Source: an uncultured Clostridia bacterium
GTDB lineage: Bacteria > Bacillota > Clostridia > Christensenellales > Aristaeellaceae
Length of the DNA: 64,000 bases
Direction: 5' to 3'
Assembly (NCBI GenBank): GCA_934621505.1
Contig: CAKTUU010000006.1
Location: 1 to 64,000 of the forward strand
Positions 39,127 to 47,731 of the stretch are shown piece after piece. Each line of letters opens with the position of its first letter. The first letter of the stretch is position 1. The position numbers and the translations under genes were made by a program. The notes under the pieces are model-generated. The model saw nothing but the letters and a program-made list of their open reading frames with translations, did not search any database and was not told the origin of the DNA.

Positions 39127-40314
39127 ATGGTTACTCTTTCCAAAGAACAGGCCTGCCGCTTCCTTCTGGCCAAAAACGGCCTGCTGGGAATGAAGCGCTT
39201 CGCGGGCCCCCAGGGCGTGGTGGACTATGTGCGCCAAGCGGGCTGTGTGCAGTTTGACCCCGTTGATATCTGCGGCCGCAGTCATGAACTGGCTTTTTTA
39301 ACCCGGGTAAAGGGCTTTACCCGGCAAATGCTTTATGACCTGCTGTATAACCAGCGGGTGCTGATGGACTATTTTGACAAGAACATGTGCATTTTGTGCA
39401 CTCAGGACTGGCCCTGCCTGGCCTTTCTGCGGGAGGGCTTCCGGCAGAACACCCGGTCCAGCCAGGCGGTTAACCCCATTGCGAAGCAGGTGATGGAGGC
39501 GGTGCATCAAAATGGCAGCCTGTCCGCCCAGGAACTGGGGATGAAGGAAAAGGTGGACTGGCCCTGGGGCGCCACCAGCCTGGGCCGCGCCGCCCTGGAA
39601 ACGCTGTATTTTCGCGGGGATTTTGTGATTCATCATAAAACAGGCACGGTGAAAAGCTACGCCCTCAGCGTCGATTGCCTGCCGCGGGAATTGCTGGCCG
39701 CTCCCTATCCCTTTCCCAACGAGTGGGAGCGGATGATCTGGCAGGTGCGACGCCGCATCGGCGCGGTGGGCCTGCTGTGGAACGCGCCCAGCGACGCGTG
39801 GCTGGGGGTGAACGGGCTGACGGCCCAGACCCGGCAAATGGCGTTTGACATGCTGCAAAAACGGGGCGTGATTTTTCCCGTCAATGTGCAGGGGATCACC
39901 CGGCCCCTGTATGCCCTGACCCAGGACGCGGCCCTGCTGCAAAACCCGCCCCAGTGCGTGGACCGGCAGGCCCGCCTGCTGCCGCCCCTGGACGCTATGC
40001 TGTGGGACCGCAAGCTGATAGCCGCCCTGTTTGATTTTGCTTACAAATGGGAGGTATACACGCCCATGGAGCAGCGCCGCTACGGCTACTATGTGCTGCC
40101 GGTTTTGTACGGCGACCGCTTCGCGGGCCGTGTGGAGCCCATTGCCGACCGGGGAAACGGCACGCTGGAGGTGCGGCGCTTCTGGCCTGAGGTGGGTTTT
40201 GCCGTAACCAACCGTTTTTTGTGGGATTTGGAGGACGCGCTGACGGGGCTGATGCGCTTTTTGGAGCTGAAGAACCTGAAATGGTGTGCAGACTGGCTTT
40301 CGGAAGGAAATTAG
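39127..40314 (+). CDS. Winged-helix DNA glycosylase, AlkX/YcaQ family
   Basis: 395 residues from ATG 39127 (GGGAGG nine bases upstream). Family members (HTH_42) unhook DNA interstrand crosslinks or excise bulky alkyl lesions. The segment CVQFDPVDICGRSH (about 38-51) carries the Q-hydrophobic-D catalytic motif of the AlkX branch, as opposed to QxQ in AlkZ. The C-terminal region AALFDFAYKWEVYTPMEQRRYGYYVLPVLYGDRFAGRV is the conserved winged-helix end. Possibly a self-resistance or general repair gene; no biosynthetic cluster is nearby. Confidence 0.85.
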   Translation: MVTLSKEQACRFLLAKNGLLGMKRFAGPQGVVDYVRQAGCVQFDPVDICGRSHELAFLTRVKGFTRQMLYDLLYNQRVLMDYFDKNMCILCTQDWPCLAFLREGFRQNTRSSQAVNPIAKQVMEAVHQNGSLSAQELGMKEKVDWPWGATSLGRAALETLYFRGDFVIHHKTGTVKSYALSVDCLPRELLAAPYPFPNEWERMIWQVRRRIGAVGLLWNAPSDAWLGVNGLTAQTRQMAFDMLQKRGVIFPVNVQGITRPLYALTQDAALLQNPPQCVDRQARLLPPLDAMLWDRKLIAALFDFAYKWEVYTPMEQRRYGYYVLPVLYGDRFAGRVEPIADRGNGTLEVRRFWPEVGFAVTNRFLWDLEDALTGLMRFLELKNLKWCADWLSEGN

Positions 40315-40346
40315 GGGTTGGAAGCAGCTACAAATTTCGCCAGCCA

Positions 40347-40375
40347 TTGAATTTTTTCTTGGAACCATGTATAAT
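40347..40375 (+). promoter_or_regulatory. Promoter of the receiver-like protein gene
   Basis: TTGAAT (40347-40352), 17-base spacer, TATAAT (40370-40375), about 40 bases before the GTG start. Confidence 0.82.
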
Positions 40376-40414
40376 GAAAGGGCGAACTTGAACCAATCGC
40401 ATGGAGGTAGCTGC

Positions 40415-41200
40415 GTGTACAGATTGCTGATTGTAACTGGTGACCAGGGCGTAAAGGAACGGATTGAAGCGATGGAAGGCTGGGAAAAGCTGGGCTTTAA
40501 GCCGCCCCGGATTCGCTCCACGGTTCAGGAAGCGGTGGAATGTATGGAAAAGCATCCCATCGACGCCATTGCCGTGGACGACGACCCCGCCTTTGCTCCG
40601 CTGTATGATTTTTTAAACGAGAAGCGCCCGGCAATGCTGCTTTTCAGCATTGAACCCACGGCGGAAAAGCAAATGGAAACCGTGCGGGAGGTAAGCAGTC
40701 TGCTGGCCCGTATGAACGCTGACGATTCCAACGACGATTACTATCCGGCGGATAAGCTGGATCAGCAGCGGGAACGCTGGCTGTGCAAGGTAATCGCCGG
40801 TGTGGAAGAGGACCCGGACAAGCTGGCTCAGCGCCTGCGCCTGTACCGCTGCCGGGAAAAGCTGAACGTGCCCTGCGTGCTGGCCCGCCTGGCCATGCCG
40901 GATGACGATACCTTTTTGTCGGAACGCTGGCATTATGGCAGCGAACGGCTGGAAACCGCCCTGCGCAACTTCTTTGGCCGGGGTCACGATCATATGGTGA
41001 TGCATGTGGCGGTGGTTTCCCCCGAGGAGGTACGGGTGCTGTGCTATCCGGAAAACGAGGCGGAGGGCATCAGCGAAAACATTGCGTTTACCTATATTCA
41101 GGAAACGGTGGACCAGATTGACAAGTATCTGGGGCTGACCATGCGGCTGCTGGATGTGCGCCGGGTGGACGGCTTGCAGGTATTTGCCGGCCAGAATTGA
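40415..41200 (+). CDS. YesN-like regulator with degenerate receiver and no DNA-binding domain
   Basis: 261 residues from GTG 40415 (GGAGG eight bases upstream). Residues 1-110 have the outline of a receiver (YRLLIVTGDQG, then DAIAVDDDPAF at the end of strand 3), but the N-terminal acidic pair is missing. Residues 110-260 resemble the linker region of AraC-type YesN regulators (ERWLCKVIAGVEEDPDKLAQ), and the AraC helix-turn-helix that should follow is absent. Either a truncated regulator or a signalling partner for the next gene, 30 bases downstream. Confidence 0.6.
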   Translation: MYRLLIVTGDQGVKERIEAMEGWEKLGFKPPRIRSTVQEAVECMEKHPIDAIAVDDDPAFAPLYDFLNEKRPAMLLFSIEPTAEKQMETVREVSSLLARMNADDSNDDYYPADKLDQQRERWLCKVIAGVEEDPDKLAQRLRLYRCREKLNVPCVLARLAMPDDDTFLSERWHYGSERLETALRNFFGRGHDHMVMHVAVVSPEEVRVLCYPENEAEGISENIAFTYIQETVDQIDKYLGLTMRLLDVRRVDGLQVFAGQN

Positions 41201-41230
41201 TTTTTTATGATAACTTAGGAGGCTATGACA

Positions 41231-42286
41231 ATGGGATTTATTAAGAATATCGTAACCAGCCAGCTGATTGACGTCATCGAATGGTCGGACAGCACGTCCA
41301 ACACCATGGTGCATAAGTATGACATGAATGGCAAGGAAATCATGATGGGTGCGCAGCTGACCGTGCGGGAAAGCCAGGTCGCCATTTTCGTTAACGAAGG
41401 CCAGCTGGCGGATGTGTTCCAGCCCGGCCGCTACGAGCTGTCCACCCAGAATATGCCCGTGATGACCGCCCTGAAGGCCTGGAAGTATGGCTTCAACTCT
41501 CCCTTCAAGAGCGACGTTTACTTTATCAACACCAAGCAGTTTATGGACCGCAAATGGGGCACCGCCAATCCTGTGATGATGCGCGACGCCGAGTTTGGCA
41601 TGATCCGCATTCGCGCCTTCGGCTCCTATTCCTTTAAGGTGAAGGATCCCACGGCGTTTATGAAGGAGTGCTTCGGCACCGCTTCCCTGTTTACGGTAGA
41701 AGGCGTGGAAGGCCAGATCAAGAGCATCGTGGTCAGCGGCCTCAGCGACGCCATCGCCCAGAGCAAGATTCCCGCTTTGGACCTGGCCGCCAATTATACC
41801 GAACTGGGCGACTATGTGCTGCAAACCCTCAACCCCAAGGTGGAAAAGCTGGGCCTGACCCTGTGCCAGTTTGTGATTGAAAACATCAGCCTGCCCGAGG
41901 AAGTGGAAAAGAGCATTGACAAGCGCACCTCCATGGGCGTGGTGGGCGACTTGAACAAGTACACCCAGTACCAGGCCGCCGAGGCCATGCGGGAAGCCGC
42001 CAATAACCAGAACGGCGCTGCCGGTATGGGCGTGGGAATGGGCGCCGGTATGGGCATGGGCCAAATGTTTACCCAGGCCTTTGGTATGGGTCAGCAGCCC
42101 CAGCAGCAGGCGGCCCCCGCTGTTCAGACGGTTGCGTGCACCGCTTGCGGCAAGGCCATTGCGGCCGGCAGCAAATTCTGTCCGGAATGCGGCGCACAGC
42201 AAAACGCCGGCGGCTTCTGCCCCGGCTGCGGCGGCAAGGTGGACGCTGGCGCAAAGTTCTGCCCCAGCTGCGGACAGAAGCTGTAA
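41231..42286 (+). CDS. SPFH-domain protein with two C-terminal zinc ribbons (YdjI-like)
   Basis: 351 residues from ATG 41231 (AGGAGG eight bases upstream). SPFH/virion-core-like domain (about 5-265) containing QVAIFVNEGQLADVFQPG, then a Met/Gly-rich linker (about 268-295) and two zinc ribbons of type CxxC-x9-FCxxCG (about 300-351). In Bacillus subtilis, YdjI works with PspA and YdjGH in membrane stress. Here the neighbour is a receiver-like protein instead. It ends at a strong terminator. Confidence 0.88.
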   Translation: MGFIKNIVTSQLIDVIEWSDSTSNTMVHKYDMNGKEIMMGAQLTVRESQVAIFVNEGQLADVFQPGRYELSTQNMPVMTALKAWKYGFNSPFKSDVYFINTKQFMDRKWGTANPVMMRDAEFGMIRIRAFGSYSFKVKDPTAFMKECFGTASLFTVEGVEGQIKSIVVSGLSDAIAQSKIPALDLAANYTELGDYVLQTLNPKVEKLGLTLCQFVIENISLPEEVEKSIDKRTSMGVVGDLNKYTQYQAAEAMREAANNQNGAAGMGVGMGAGMGMGQMFTQAFGMGQQPQQQAAPAVQTVACTACGKAIAAGSKFCPECGAQQNAGGFCPGCGGKVDAGAKFCPSCGQKL

Positions 42287-42307
42287 GCATAACGTTTCAT
42301 CCTTTCG

Positions 42308-42346
42308 CGCATGCTACCCCCAACGGGGCGGCATGCGTGTTTTTTT
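42308..42346 (+). terminator. Terminator after the YdjI-like gene
   Basis: CGCATGC/GCATGCG arms (42308-42314 and 42331-42337) with an inner CCCC/GGGG helix, followed by TGTTTTTTT. Confidence 0.92.
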
Positions 42347-42374
42347 GCGCCGCCTGGAAAGGATGGTTGCGGGA

Positions 42375-43295
42375 ATGGGCGGCTTGCGGACAGACCTGGC
42401 CATGGAATGCATCGGCCCGGAGGAAAAACAGATTGACGGGGTTAAAATCATCACCCATCGGGTGGGGGATATTACCCATACCCGAATCTGCATTCAGCAG
42501 GAACGGGCGGCCCGTATGCTGGGCCGCAAACGGGGCGAATACATCACCATGGAGTGTCCGCAGCTGCCCCATTGCGATGCGCACAAGCGGGAAATTCTGG
42601 CGCAGATGGTGGCGCTGGGCCTGCGCAGGCTGCTTCCCAAGGGCGGCGACGTGCTGGTGGTGGGCCTGGGCAACCGCAACGTAACGGCGGACGCTTTGGG
42701 CACCCGCGTGGTGGAACGCATGTTAGTAACCCGGCACCTGAAGCCCGCCATGAACCGGGAGCTGCGGGGCAAGCTGCGGGGCGTCAGCGCCATAGCGCCG
42801 GGCGTGCTGGGGCTGACCGGCATAGAAACGGCGGAATTGTGTCGCGGGCTGGTGGGACATGTGCGTCCGGCGGCCGTGGTGGCCATTGACGCGCTGGCCG
42901 CCTTTGAAAGCGAACGGATCTGCACCACGGTGCAGATTACCGATACGGGCATCGAGCCGGGCAGCGGTGTGGGCAATCACCGGCTGGGGCTGACGGAGGA
43001 CACCCTGGGGGTAAAGGTTGTGGCCATTGGGGTGCCCATGGTGGTGTACGCCTCAACCATTGCCCGGGACGCCATGCAGCGGCTGATGGACGCTTATGAC
43101 GGGCAGGAGCACCAGCAGGCCCGGGAAATGCTGCTGAACCAGCTGACGGACGGCTTCCTGAACGATATGGTGGTAACGCCCCGGGAAATTGACGACCTGG
43201 TGCTGAATGTGGCGGATTTGCTCAGCGACGGCCTGAACCGCGCCCTTCAGCCGGCTTTGGACGCGGACACCCTGCATAGTTACTTGCATATTTAG
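42375..43295 (+). CDS. gpr: Germination protease GPR
   Basis: Aspartic-type protease that degrades small acid-soluble spore proteins at germination. 306 residues from ATG 42375; ATG 42363 is an alternative but touches its AAAGG ribosome site. Motifs: LRTDLAMEC at the N-terminus, VVGLGNRNVTADALGTRVVE (about 97-116), GVLGLTGIET (about 145-154), and the acidic region VVAIDALAAFE. An upstream longer frame would run through a terminator and is rejected. It is followed by spoIIP, a conserved spore-former arrangement. A forespore-specific promoter would be expected but was not identified. Confidence 0.92.
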   Translation: MGGLRTDLAMECIGPEEKQIDGVKIITHRVGDITHTRICIQQERAARMLGRKRGEYITMECPQLPHCDAHKREILAQMVALGLRRLLPKGGDVLVVGLGNRNVTADALGTRVVERMLVTRHLKPAMNRELRGKLRGVSAIAPGVLGLTGIETAELCRGLVGHVRPAAVVAIDALAAFESERICTTVQITDTGIEPGSGVGNHRLGLTEDTLGVKVVAIGVPMVVYASTIARDAMQRLMDAYDGQEHQQAREMLLNQLTDGFLNDMVVTPREIDDLVLNVADLLSDGLNRALQPALDADTLHSYLHI

Positions 43296-43336
43296 CATAT
43301 CCTTTCGGGCAGAACGCAAAAGGCGGTGAACCCGAT

Positions 43337-44230
43337 ATGCAGGAATGGAAGCAAGTGATTTGTCTGGCGCTGGCCCTGTTCAGCGGCCTGACGGTGGGAC
43401 TGACGCTGAGTAGCAGCGGACAGGCGCGGGAAGAAACGGCAACCCCAGCTTTTGCCGCCTGGCTGGAGGAGGAAGGAGTCATTGTTCCCGAAGAAAACCT
43501 GTTTCAACTGGAAACCCCCGCGCCAACGGCGGCAGAGGATTTCTCCGTGGAAGTGATTCGCACCCAGCGGTCGGCCCAGCGGGTGCTGATTTATCATACC
43601 CATACCTATGAGGCCTATGCCCAAGATGCCGATCACCCCTACAAGGAAACGGAAAAGTGGCGCACCGCCGACGAGCGGTACAACATGGTGCGGGTGGGGG
43701 AAGAACTGGCCGCCCTGCTGCGGGGCCTGGGCATGGAGGTGGTGCATGATACCACCGCCTTTGAGCCGCCCAATCTAAGCGACGCTTACACCCGTTCCCT
43801 TGCCATGCTGGAAGCCCGCGTTGCCGCAGGAGAAAGCTATGATTTGTATATCGATTTGCACCGGGACGCATACGCCGCCTCTCAGACCGGCCCCAATACG
43901 GTAGCCGTGGGCGGGCAGGAGCTGGCCTATTTGATGGTGCTGATTGGCAAGGGCGAGGGACAGACCGGACAGGGCTTTGACCAGAAACCGAACTGGCAGG
44001 AGAATATCAAAATGGCTCGGGCCATTACCGATTGCCTGAACGATCAGGTAAAGGGGCTGTGCCGGGACGTGCGGGTGAAAAACGGCCGGTTCAACCAGCA
44101 CATTTCCACCGGCTGCGTTTTGATCGAGGCGGGCAATAACCGCAACACCCTGGAGCAGGTGCTGGCCGCCATGCCGTATCTGGCGGACGCTATCGCCCAG
44201 AGCCTTGAAAAGGTTAGTCTTGAAAAATAG
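43337..44230 (+). CDS. spoIIP: Stage II sporulation protein P
   Basis: Amidase/endopeptidase of the engulfment complex (DMP). 297 residues, shorter than the Bacillus protein. One N-terminal membrane anchor (about 6-25), then the amidase domain with IYHTHTYEAY (zinc histidine, about 84-93), YIDLHRDAY (about 174) and STGCVLIEAGNNRNTLEQVL (about 256-275) with the catalytic glutamate. AAGGCGGTG lies 11 bases before ATG 43337. Its partners SpoIID and SpoIIM are not in the window. Confidence 0.95.
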   Translation: MQEWKQVICLALALFSGLTVGLTLSSSGQAREETATPAFAAWLEEEGVIVPEENLFQLETPAPTAAEDFSVEVIRTQRSAQRVLIYHTHTYEAYAQDADHPYKETEKWRTADERYNMVRVGEELAALLRGLGMEVVHDTTAFEPPNLSDAYTRSLAMLEARVAAGESYDLYIDLHRDAYAASQTGPNTVAVGGQELAYLMVLIGKGEGQTGQGFDQKPNWQENIKMARAITDCLNDQVKGLCRDVRVKNGRFNQHISTGCVLIEAGNNRNTLEQVLAAMPYLADAIAQSLEKVSLEK

Positions 44231-44248
44231 GGCGCTACCGGTTATAAT
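44220..44248 (+). promoter_or_regulatory. Promoter of murI
   Basis: TTGAAA (44220-44225) and TATAAT (44243-44248) with a 17-base spacer; it overlaps the last codons of spoIIP. The murI TTG start lies 22 bases further. Confidence 0.85.
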
Positions 44249-44269
44249 CGTCTGCGGAGGTGAGCGGCG

Positions 44270-45061
44270 TTGGACCATCGCCCTGTGGGCATCATGGACA
44301 GCGGCCTGGGCGGCATTAGCGTGCTGGGCGAAATGCTGCGCGTGCTGCCCAACGAAAACTTTGTGTATTATGGCGATACCAGCCACATCCCATACGGGGA
44401 TAAGCCGCCGGAAAAGGTGTTTGCCTATACCCATCAGGCGGTAGACCAGCTGATTGAGCAGGGCTGCAAGGCGGTGGTCATCGCCTGCAACACGGCCACC
44501 AGCGTGGCGGCCGCCCGCCTGCGGCAGGAGCTGACCCTGCCGGTGATCGGCATGGAACCGGCGCTGAAGCCCGCGGCGATGATGCCCGGCCAAGGACGGA
44601 TTTTGGTAATGGCCACCCATGTAACGCTGACGCAGCCCAAATTTCAATCCCTGATGCAGCGCTACGGACAGGACGCGATTCCCCTGCCCTGCCCCGGACT
44701 GATGGAATGCGTGGAGGCGGGTCAGATGAGCGGCCCCCGGGTGGACAGGCTGCTGGACACCCTGCTGGCTCCCTATCAGTATACGCCCATCAAGGCTGTG
44801 GTGCTGGGCTGCACCCATTACCCGTTTTTGCGGGGCGCAATCGCGGCCCATCTGCCTCCCGGCACGCCGCTGATTGACGGCAGCCTGGGCACGGCGCGGC
44901 AGCTGAAGCGCCGTTTGCAGGAGGAAAACCTGGCCTCGGACGGCCCGGGGGGACAGGTAACCTTTTTATCCTCCATGGCCGGGCAGCAGCCCATTACCCA
45001 GATGCAGCGCCTGCTGGACTGGTGGCGCCAAAACGATACAGGCCGCGTGGCGGCAGATTGA
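44270..45061 (+). CDS. murI: Glutamate racemase
   Basis: Makes D-glutamate for peptidoglycan. 263 residues; both catalytic cysteines are in their motifs, VIACNTATSVAA (about 70-81) and GCTHYPFLRGA (about 183-193). N-terminal GIMDSGLGGISVL is typical. The start is TTG 44270 with GGAGG nine bases upstream. It is followed nine bases later by wecB. Confidence 0.95.
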   Translation: MDHRPVGIMDSGLGGISVLGEMLRVLPNENFVYYGDTSHIPYGDKPPEKVFAYTHQAVDQLIEQGCKAVVIACNTATSVAAARLRQELTLPVIGMEPALKPAAMMPGQGRILVMATHVTLTQPKFQSLMQRYGQDAIPLPCPGLMECVEAGQMSGPRVDRLLDTLLAPYQYTPIKAVVLGCTHYPFLRGAIAAHLPPGTPLIDGSLGTARQLKRRLQEENLASDGPGGQVTFLSSMAGQQPITQMQRLLDWWRQNDTGRVAAD

Positions 45062-45070
45062 GGTATGCAA

Positions 45071-46168
45071 ATGAAAAAGGTGATGCTGATTTTCGGCACA
45101 AGGCCGGAGGCAATCAAGATGTGTCCCCTGGTGTTGGAGCTGGAGAGGCATCCCGAATTTGAGACGGTTGTGTGCGTAACAGGGCAGCACAGGCAAATGC
45201 TGGATCAAATTCTGGATTGTTTCCATGTACAGCCGGATTACGACCTGTGCATTATGAAGGAAAAGCAAACCCTGTTTGATGTAACCATTTCCATTCTGGA
45301 AAAGCTGAAAACCATTCTGGAAACGGAAAAGCCGGATGTGGCGCTGGTGCATGGGGATACGTCCACCGCCTTTGTCACCGCCCTGGCCTGCTTTTATATG
45401 CAAATTCCCGTGGGCCATGTGGAGGCGGGGCTGCGCACCTACAACCTGTATTCTCCCTTCCCGGAGGAGTTTAACCGTCAGGCCGTGGATTTGATCAGCC
45501 GGTTCTACTTTGCCCCTACGGAGATGAGCCGTCAGAACCTGCTGAAGGAAGGTAAGCCGGACAGCCACATTTTTGTAACCGGCAATACGGTTATCGATGC
45601 GCTGGACACCACCGTGCGGCAGGATTACGACCATCCGGAAATTGAATGGGCCAAAGGCAGCCGCCTGATTTTGCTGACCGCCCACCGCCGGGAAAACCTG
45701 GGCCAGCCTATGCAGGAGATGTTCTCCGCCATTCGCCGTATTGTGGATGAAACCCCGGATGTAAAGGTGCTGTACCCCATGCACATGAACCCTGCCGTCA
45801 GGGAAATGGCTCACCGTTGCTTTGACGGGCAGCCGCGCATTCACATGATCGAGCCTCTGGACGTGCTGGATTTTCATAACCTGATGGCGCGAGCTTACCT
45901 GATTATGACCGATAGCGGCGGCATTCAGGAGGAGGCCCCGGCGCTGGGCAAACCGGTGCTGGTGATGCGCGATACCACCGAGCGGCCTGAGGGCGTAATG
46001 GCGGGCACGTTAAAGCTGGTGGGCACGGACGAAAACACCATCTATGCCTCTGTGCGGGAACTGCTGGACAACCCCAGCAGCTACCGCCAGATGGAGCACG
46101 CCGCCAACCCCTACGGCGACGGCAAGGCCAGCAAACGCATTGCGGATATACTGGATCAGCAGCTGTAA
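45071..46168 (+). CDS. wecB: UDP-N-acetylglucosamine 2-epimerase (non-hydrolysing)
   Basis: Interconverts UDP-GlcNAc and UDP-ManNAc for teichoic acid linkage units or other surface glycans. 365 residues from ATG 45071 (TTGAGG eight bases upstream). Motifs: FGTRPEAIKMCPL (about 8-20), VHGDTSTAF (about 94), HVEAGLRTYN (about 117), PFPEEFNRQAVD (about 130), TAHRRENLG (about 201) and TDSGGIQEEA (about 276). Complete. Likely co-transcribed with murI. Confidence 0.95.
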   Translation: MKKVMLIFGTRPEAIKMCPLVLELERHPEFETVVCVTGQHRQMLDQILDCFHVQPDYDLCIMKEKQTLFDVTISILEKLKTILETEKPDVALVHGDTSTAFVTALACFYMQIPVGHVEAGLRTYNLYSPFPEEFNRQAVDLISRFYFAPTEMSRQNLLKEGKPDSHIFVTGNTVIDALDTTVRQDYDHPEIEWAKGSRLILLTAHRRENLGQPMQEMFSAIRRIVDETPDVKVLYPMHMNPAVREMAHRCFDGQPRIHMIEPLDVLDFHNLMARAYLIMTDSGGIQEEAPALGKPVLVMRDTTERPEGVMAGTLKLVGTDENTIYASVRELLDNPSSYRQMEHAANPYGDGKASKRIADILDQQL

Positions 46169-46527
46169 CGCATGCAGCGGAGGGCCGCGGCGCTGATAAG
46201 GCACCAGGCCGCCGTATAGGGAATGCAAATCTGTCCCTGAACATTCAGCGGCACGCGGCGGTAATCCCAAATCTGGTAGCGCCGGTTAAAGACGCGACCG
46301 GCGGCATATTCAATGCCGGTAATGGTCAGGCCGCCCAGCAGCGTTGGCTGCCACAGGGGGCGGCCTTTCATCATTCGGCCAATGCGGCGCAGGGCGCACA
46401 GGCTAAGCCCTCCCGCCAGGGCCATGGCCGGGTGGGTGCGGCCGCGCCAGCCCAGCTCTATCAGCGGATATCCGGCGGCCCCGATACAGAAATCCTTAAA
46501 CAAACCAATCGCCCCCTTTGGTTGCAT
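46156..46527 (-). CDS. CmpB-like small membrane protein (putative ABC-transporter type IV family)
   Basis: 123 residues from ATG 46527, or 142 from ATG 46584, which overlaps the divergent start. About three to four hydrophobic segments. The conserved core GIEYAAGRVFNRR then WDYRRVPLNVQGQICIPYT (about 75-110) matches the WDY-P-N-GxIC pattern of this membrane family. The 3' end overlaps the convergent wecB gene by 13 bases. Function unknown. The ribosome site is weak for either start. Confidence 0.7.
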   Translation of the reverse strand: MQPKGAIGLFKDFCIGAAGYPLIELGWRGRTHPAMALAGGLSLCALRRIGRMMKGRPLWQPTLLGGLTITGIEYAAGRVFNRRYQIWDYRRVPLNVQGQICIPYTAAWCLISAAALRCMRYSC

Positions 46528-46582
46528 CCTGCGCAGAAAACGGCGGTTCCATGCGCGCAAACGGGGGCAGACAGGAGCTAGC

Positions 46583-47731
46583 ATGACCTATTCTTTTCTG
46601 GCTACGGCGGCCTTTGGACTGGAGGGCGTGGCGGCAGGCGAATTGAAGCGCATGGGACTGGAAGCCCGGGGAGAAAACGGTGGAGCCCGCTTTGAAGGGG
46701 AGCCGATAGACGCCTTTCGGGCCAATTTATGCCTGCGCACGGCGGACCGGGTGCTGATGATATTGGCCGAAAAGCCCGTCCGCAGCTTTGAGGAGCTGTT
46801 TCAGCTGGTAAAGGGAATCGCCTGGGAGCGGCTGATGAGCCGCAGCGCCGCCATTCACGTCAGCGGCAAATGCGTGCGCAGCCAGCTGATGAGCGTGCGG
46901 GACTGTCAGGCCATTACCAAAAAGGCGATTGTGCAGCGCCTGGGCCAACAGTGGCATATGGACCGTCTGCCGGAAAACGGCCCCGTGTATCCCGTAGAGG
47001 TGGCGGTGGTGAACGATAGGGCACGCATTACGCTGGATATGAGCGGCGATGCGCTGAACCGCCGGGGCTACCGTACCTGGAACGGCGAAGCGCCCATCCG
47101 GGAAACGCTGGCGGCGGCGCTGGTGGACATCAGCCCATGGCGCAAGGGCATGCGGCTGTATGATCCCTGCTGCGGTACCGGCACCCTGCTGATCGAGGCG
47201 GCCATGCGGGCTGTAAACCGTCCCGCTGGCATTCGGCGTAGCTTTGTCTGCGAAAAGTATCCATTCTTTGATCAAGCCCAGATGCAGGCTGTGCGGCGGC
47301 AGCTGGCGGAACAGGAAACGGACGATGTTTTTGATATCGGCGGCAGCGATATCAGCCAGGAGACGCTGGAACTATGCGGCCGCCACATTCGCCAGGCGGG
47401 ATTTGAGGGACGCATTCAGGTGCGTCAGCAGGATTTGCGCACCCTGACGCTGGAGGGAGCCCCGGGAGTTTTCCTGTGCAACCCGCCCTATGGCGAGCGT
47501 TTGAGCGACCAGAAGGGCGCCAGAGAGCTGTACCGGGCCATGGGGGAGATGTGGCGAAGGCACCCGGGCTGGGCCTTATGCGCCATTACGGCGGACCCGG
47601 GCTTTGAGCGGGCCTTTGGCAGGCGGGCGGATAAGAAGCGCAGGCTATATAACGGCCGTCTGGAATGTGAGTTTGTAACGTATTTTGGTCATCCTGCTTC
47701 ATTTTATCACGGAAAGGAAGATGTCTCATGA
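46583..47731 (+). CDS. rlmL: THUMP-domain RNA methyltransferase, RlmL-like (YpsC)
   Basis: 382 residues from ATG 46583 (AGGAG seven bases upstream). The N-terminal ferredoxin-like and THUMP domains (about 1-155) are followed by a Rossmann methyltransferase: LYDPCCGTGTLLIEAA (about 190-205) and the base-binding NPPYGERL (about 300-307). Corresponds to the m2G-forming half of RlmKL. Its stop overlaps the asnA start (ATGA). Confidence 0.9.
   Translation: MTYSFLATAAFGLEGVAAGELKRMGLEARGENGGARFEGEPIDAFRANLCLRTADRVLMILAEKPVRSFEELFQLVKGIAWERLMSRSAAIHVSGKCVRSQLMSVRDCQAITKKAIVQRLGQQWHMDRLPENGPVYPVEVAVVNDRARITLDMSGDALNRRGYRTWNGEAPIRETLAAALVDISPWRKGMRLYDPCCGTGTLLIEAAMRAVNRPAGIRRSFVCEKYPFFDQAQMQAVRRQLAEQETDDVFDIGGSDISQETLELCGRHIRQAGFEGRIQVRQQDLRTLTLEGAPGVFLCNPPYGERLSDQKGARELYRAMGEMWRRHPGWALCAITADPGFERAFGRRADKKRRLYNGRLECEFVTYFGHPASFYHGKEDVS

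Noticed and set aside
42081..42374. Long N-terminal extension of the germination protease
   Set aside because: It would read through the zinc-ribbon gene and a strong terminator in another frame.
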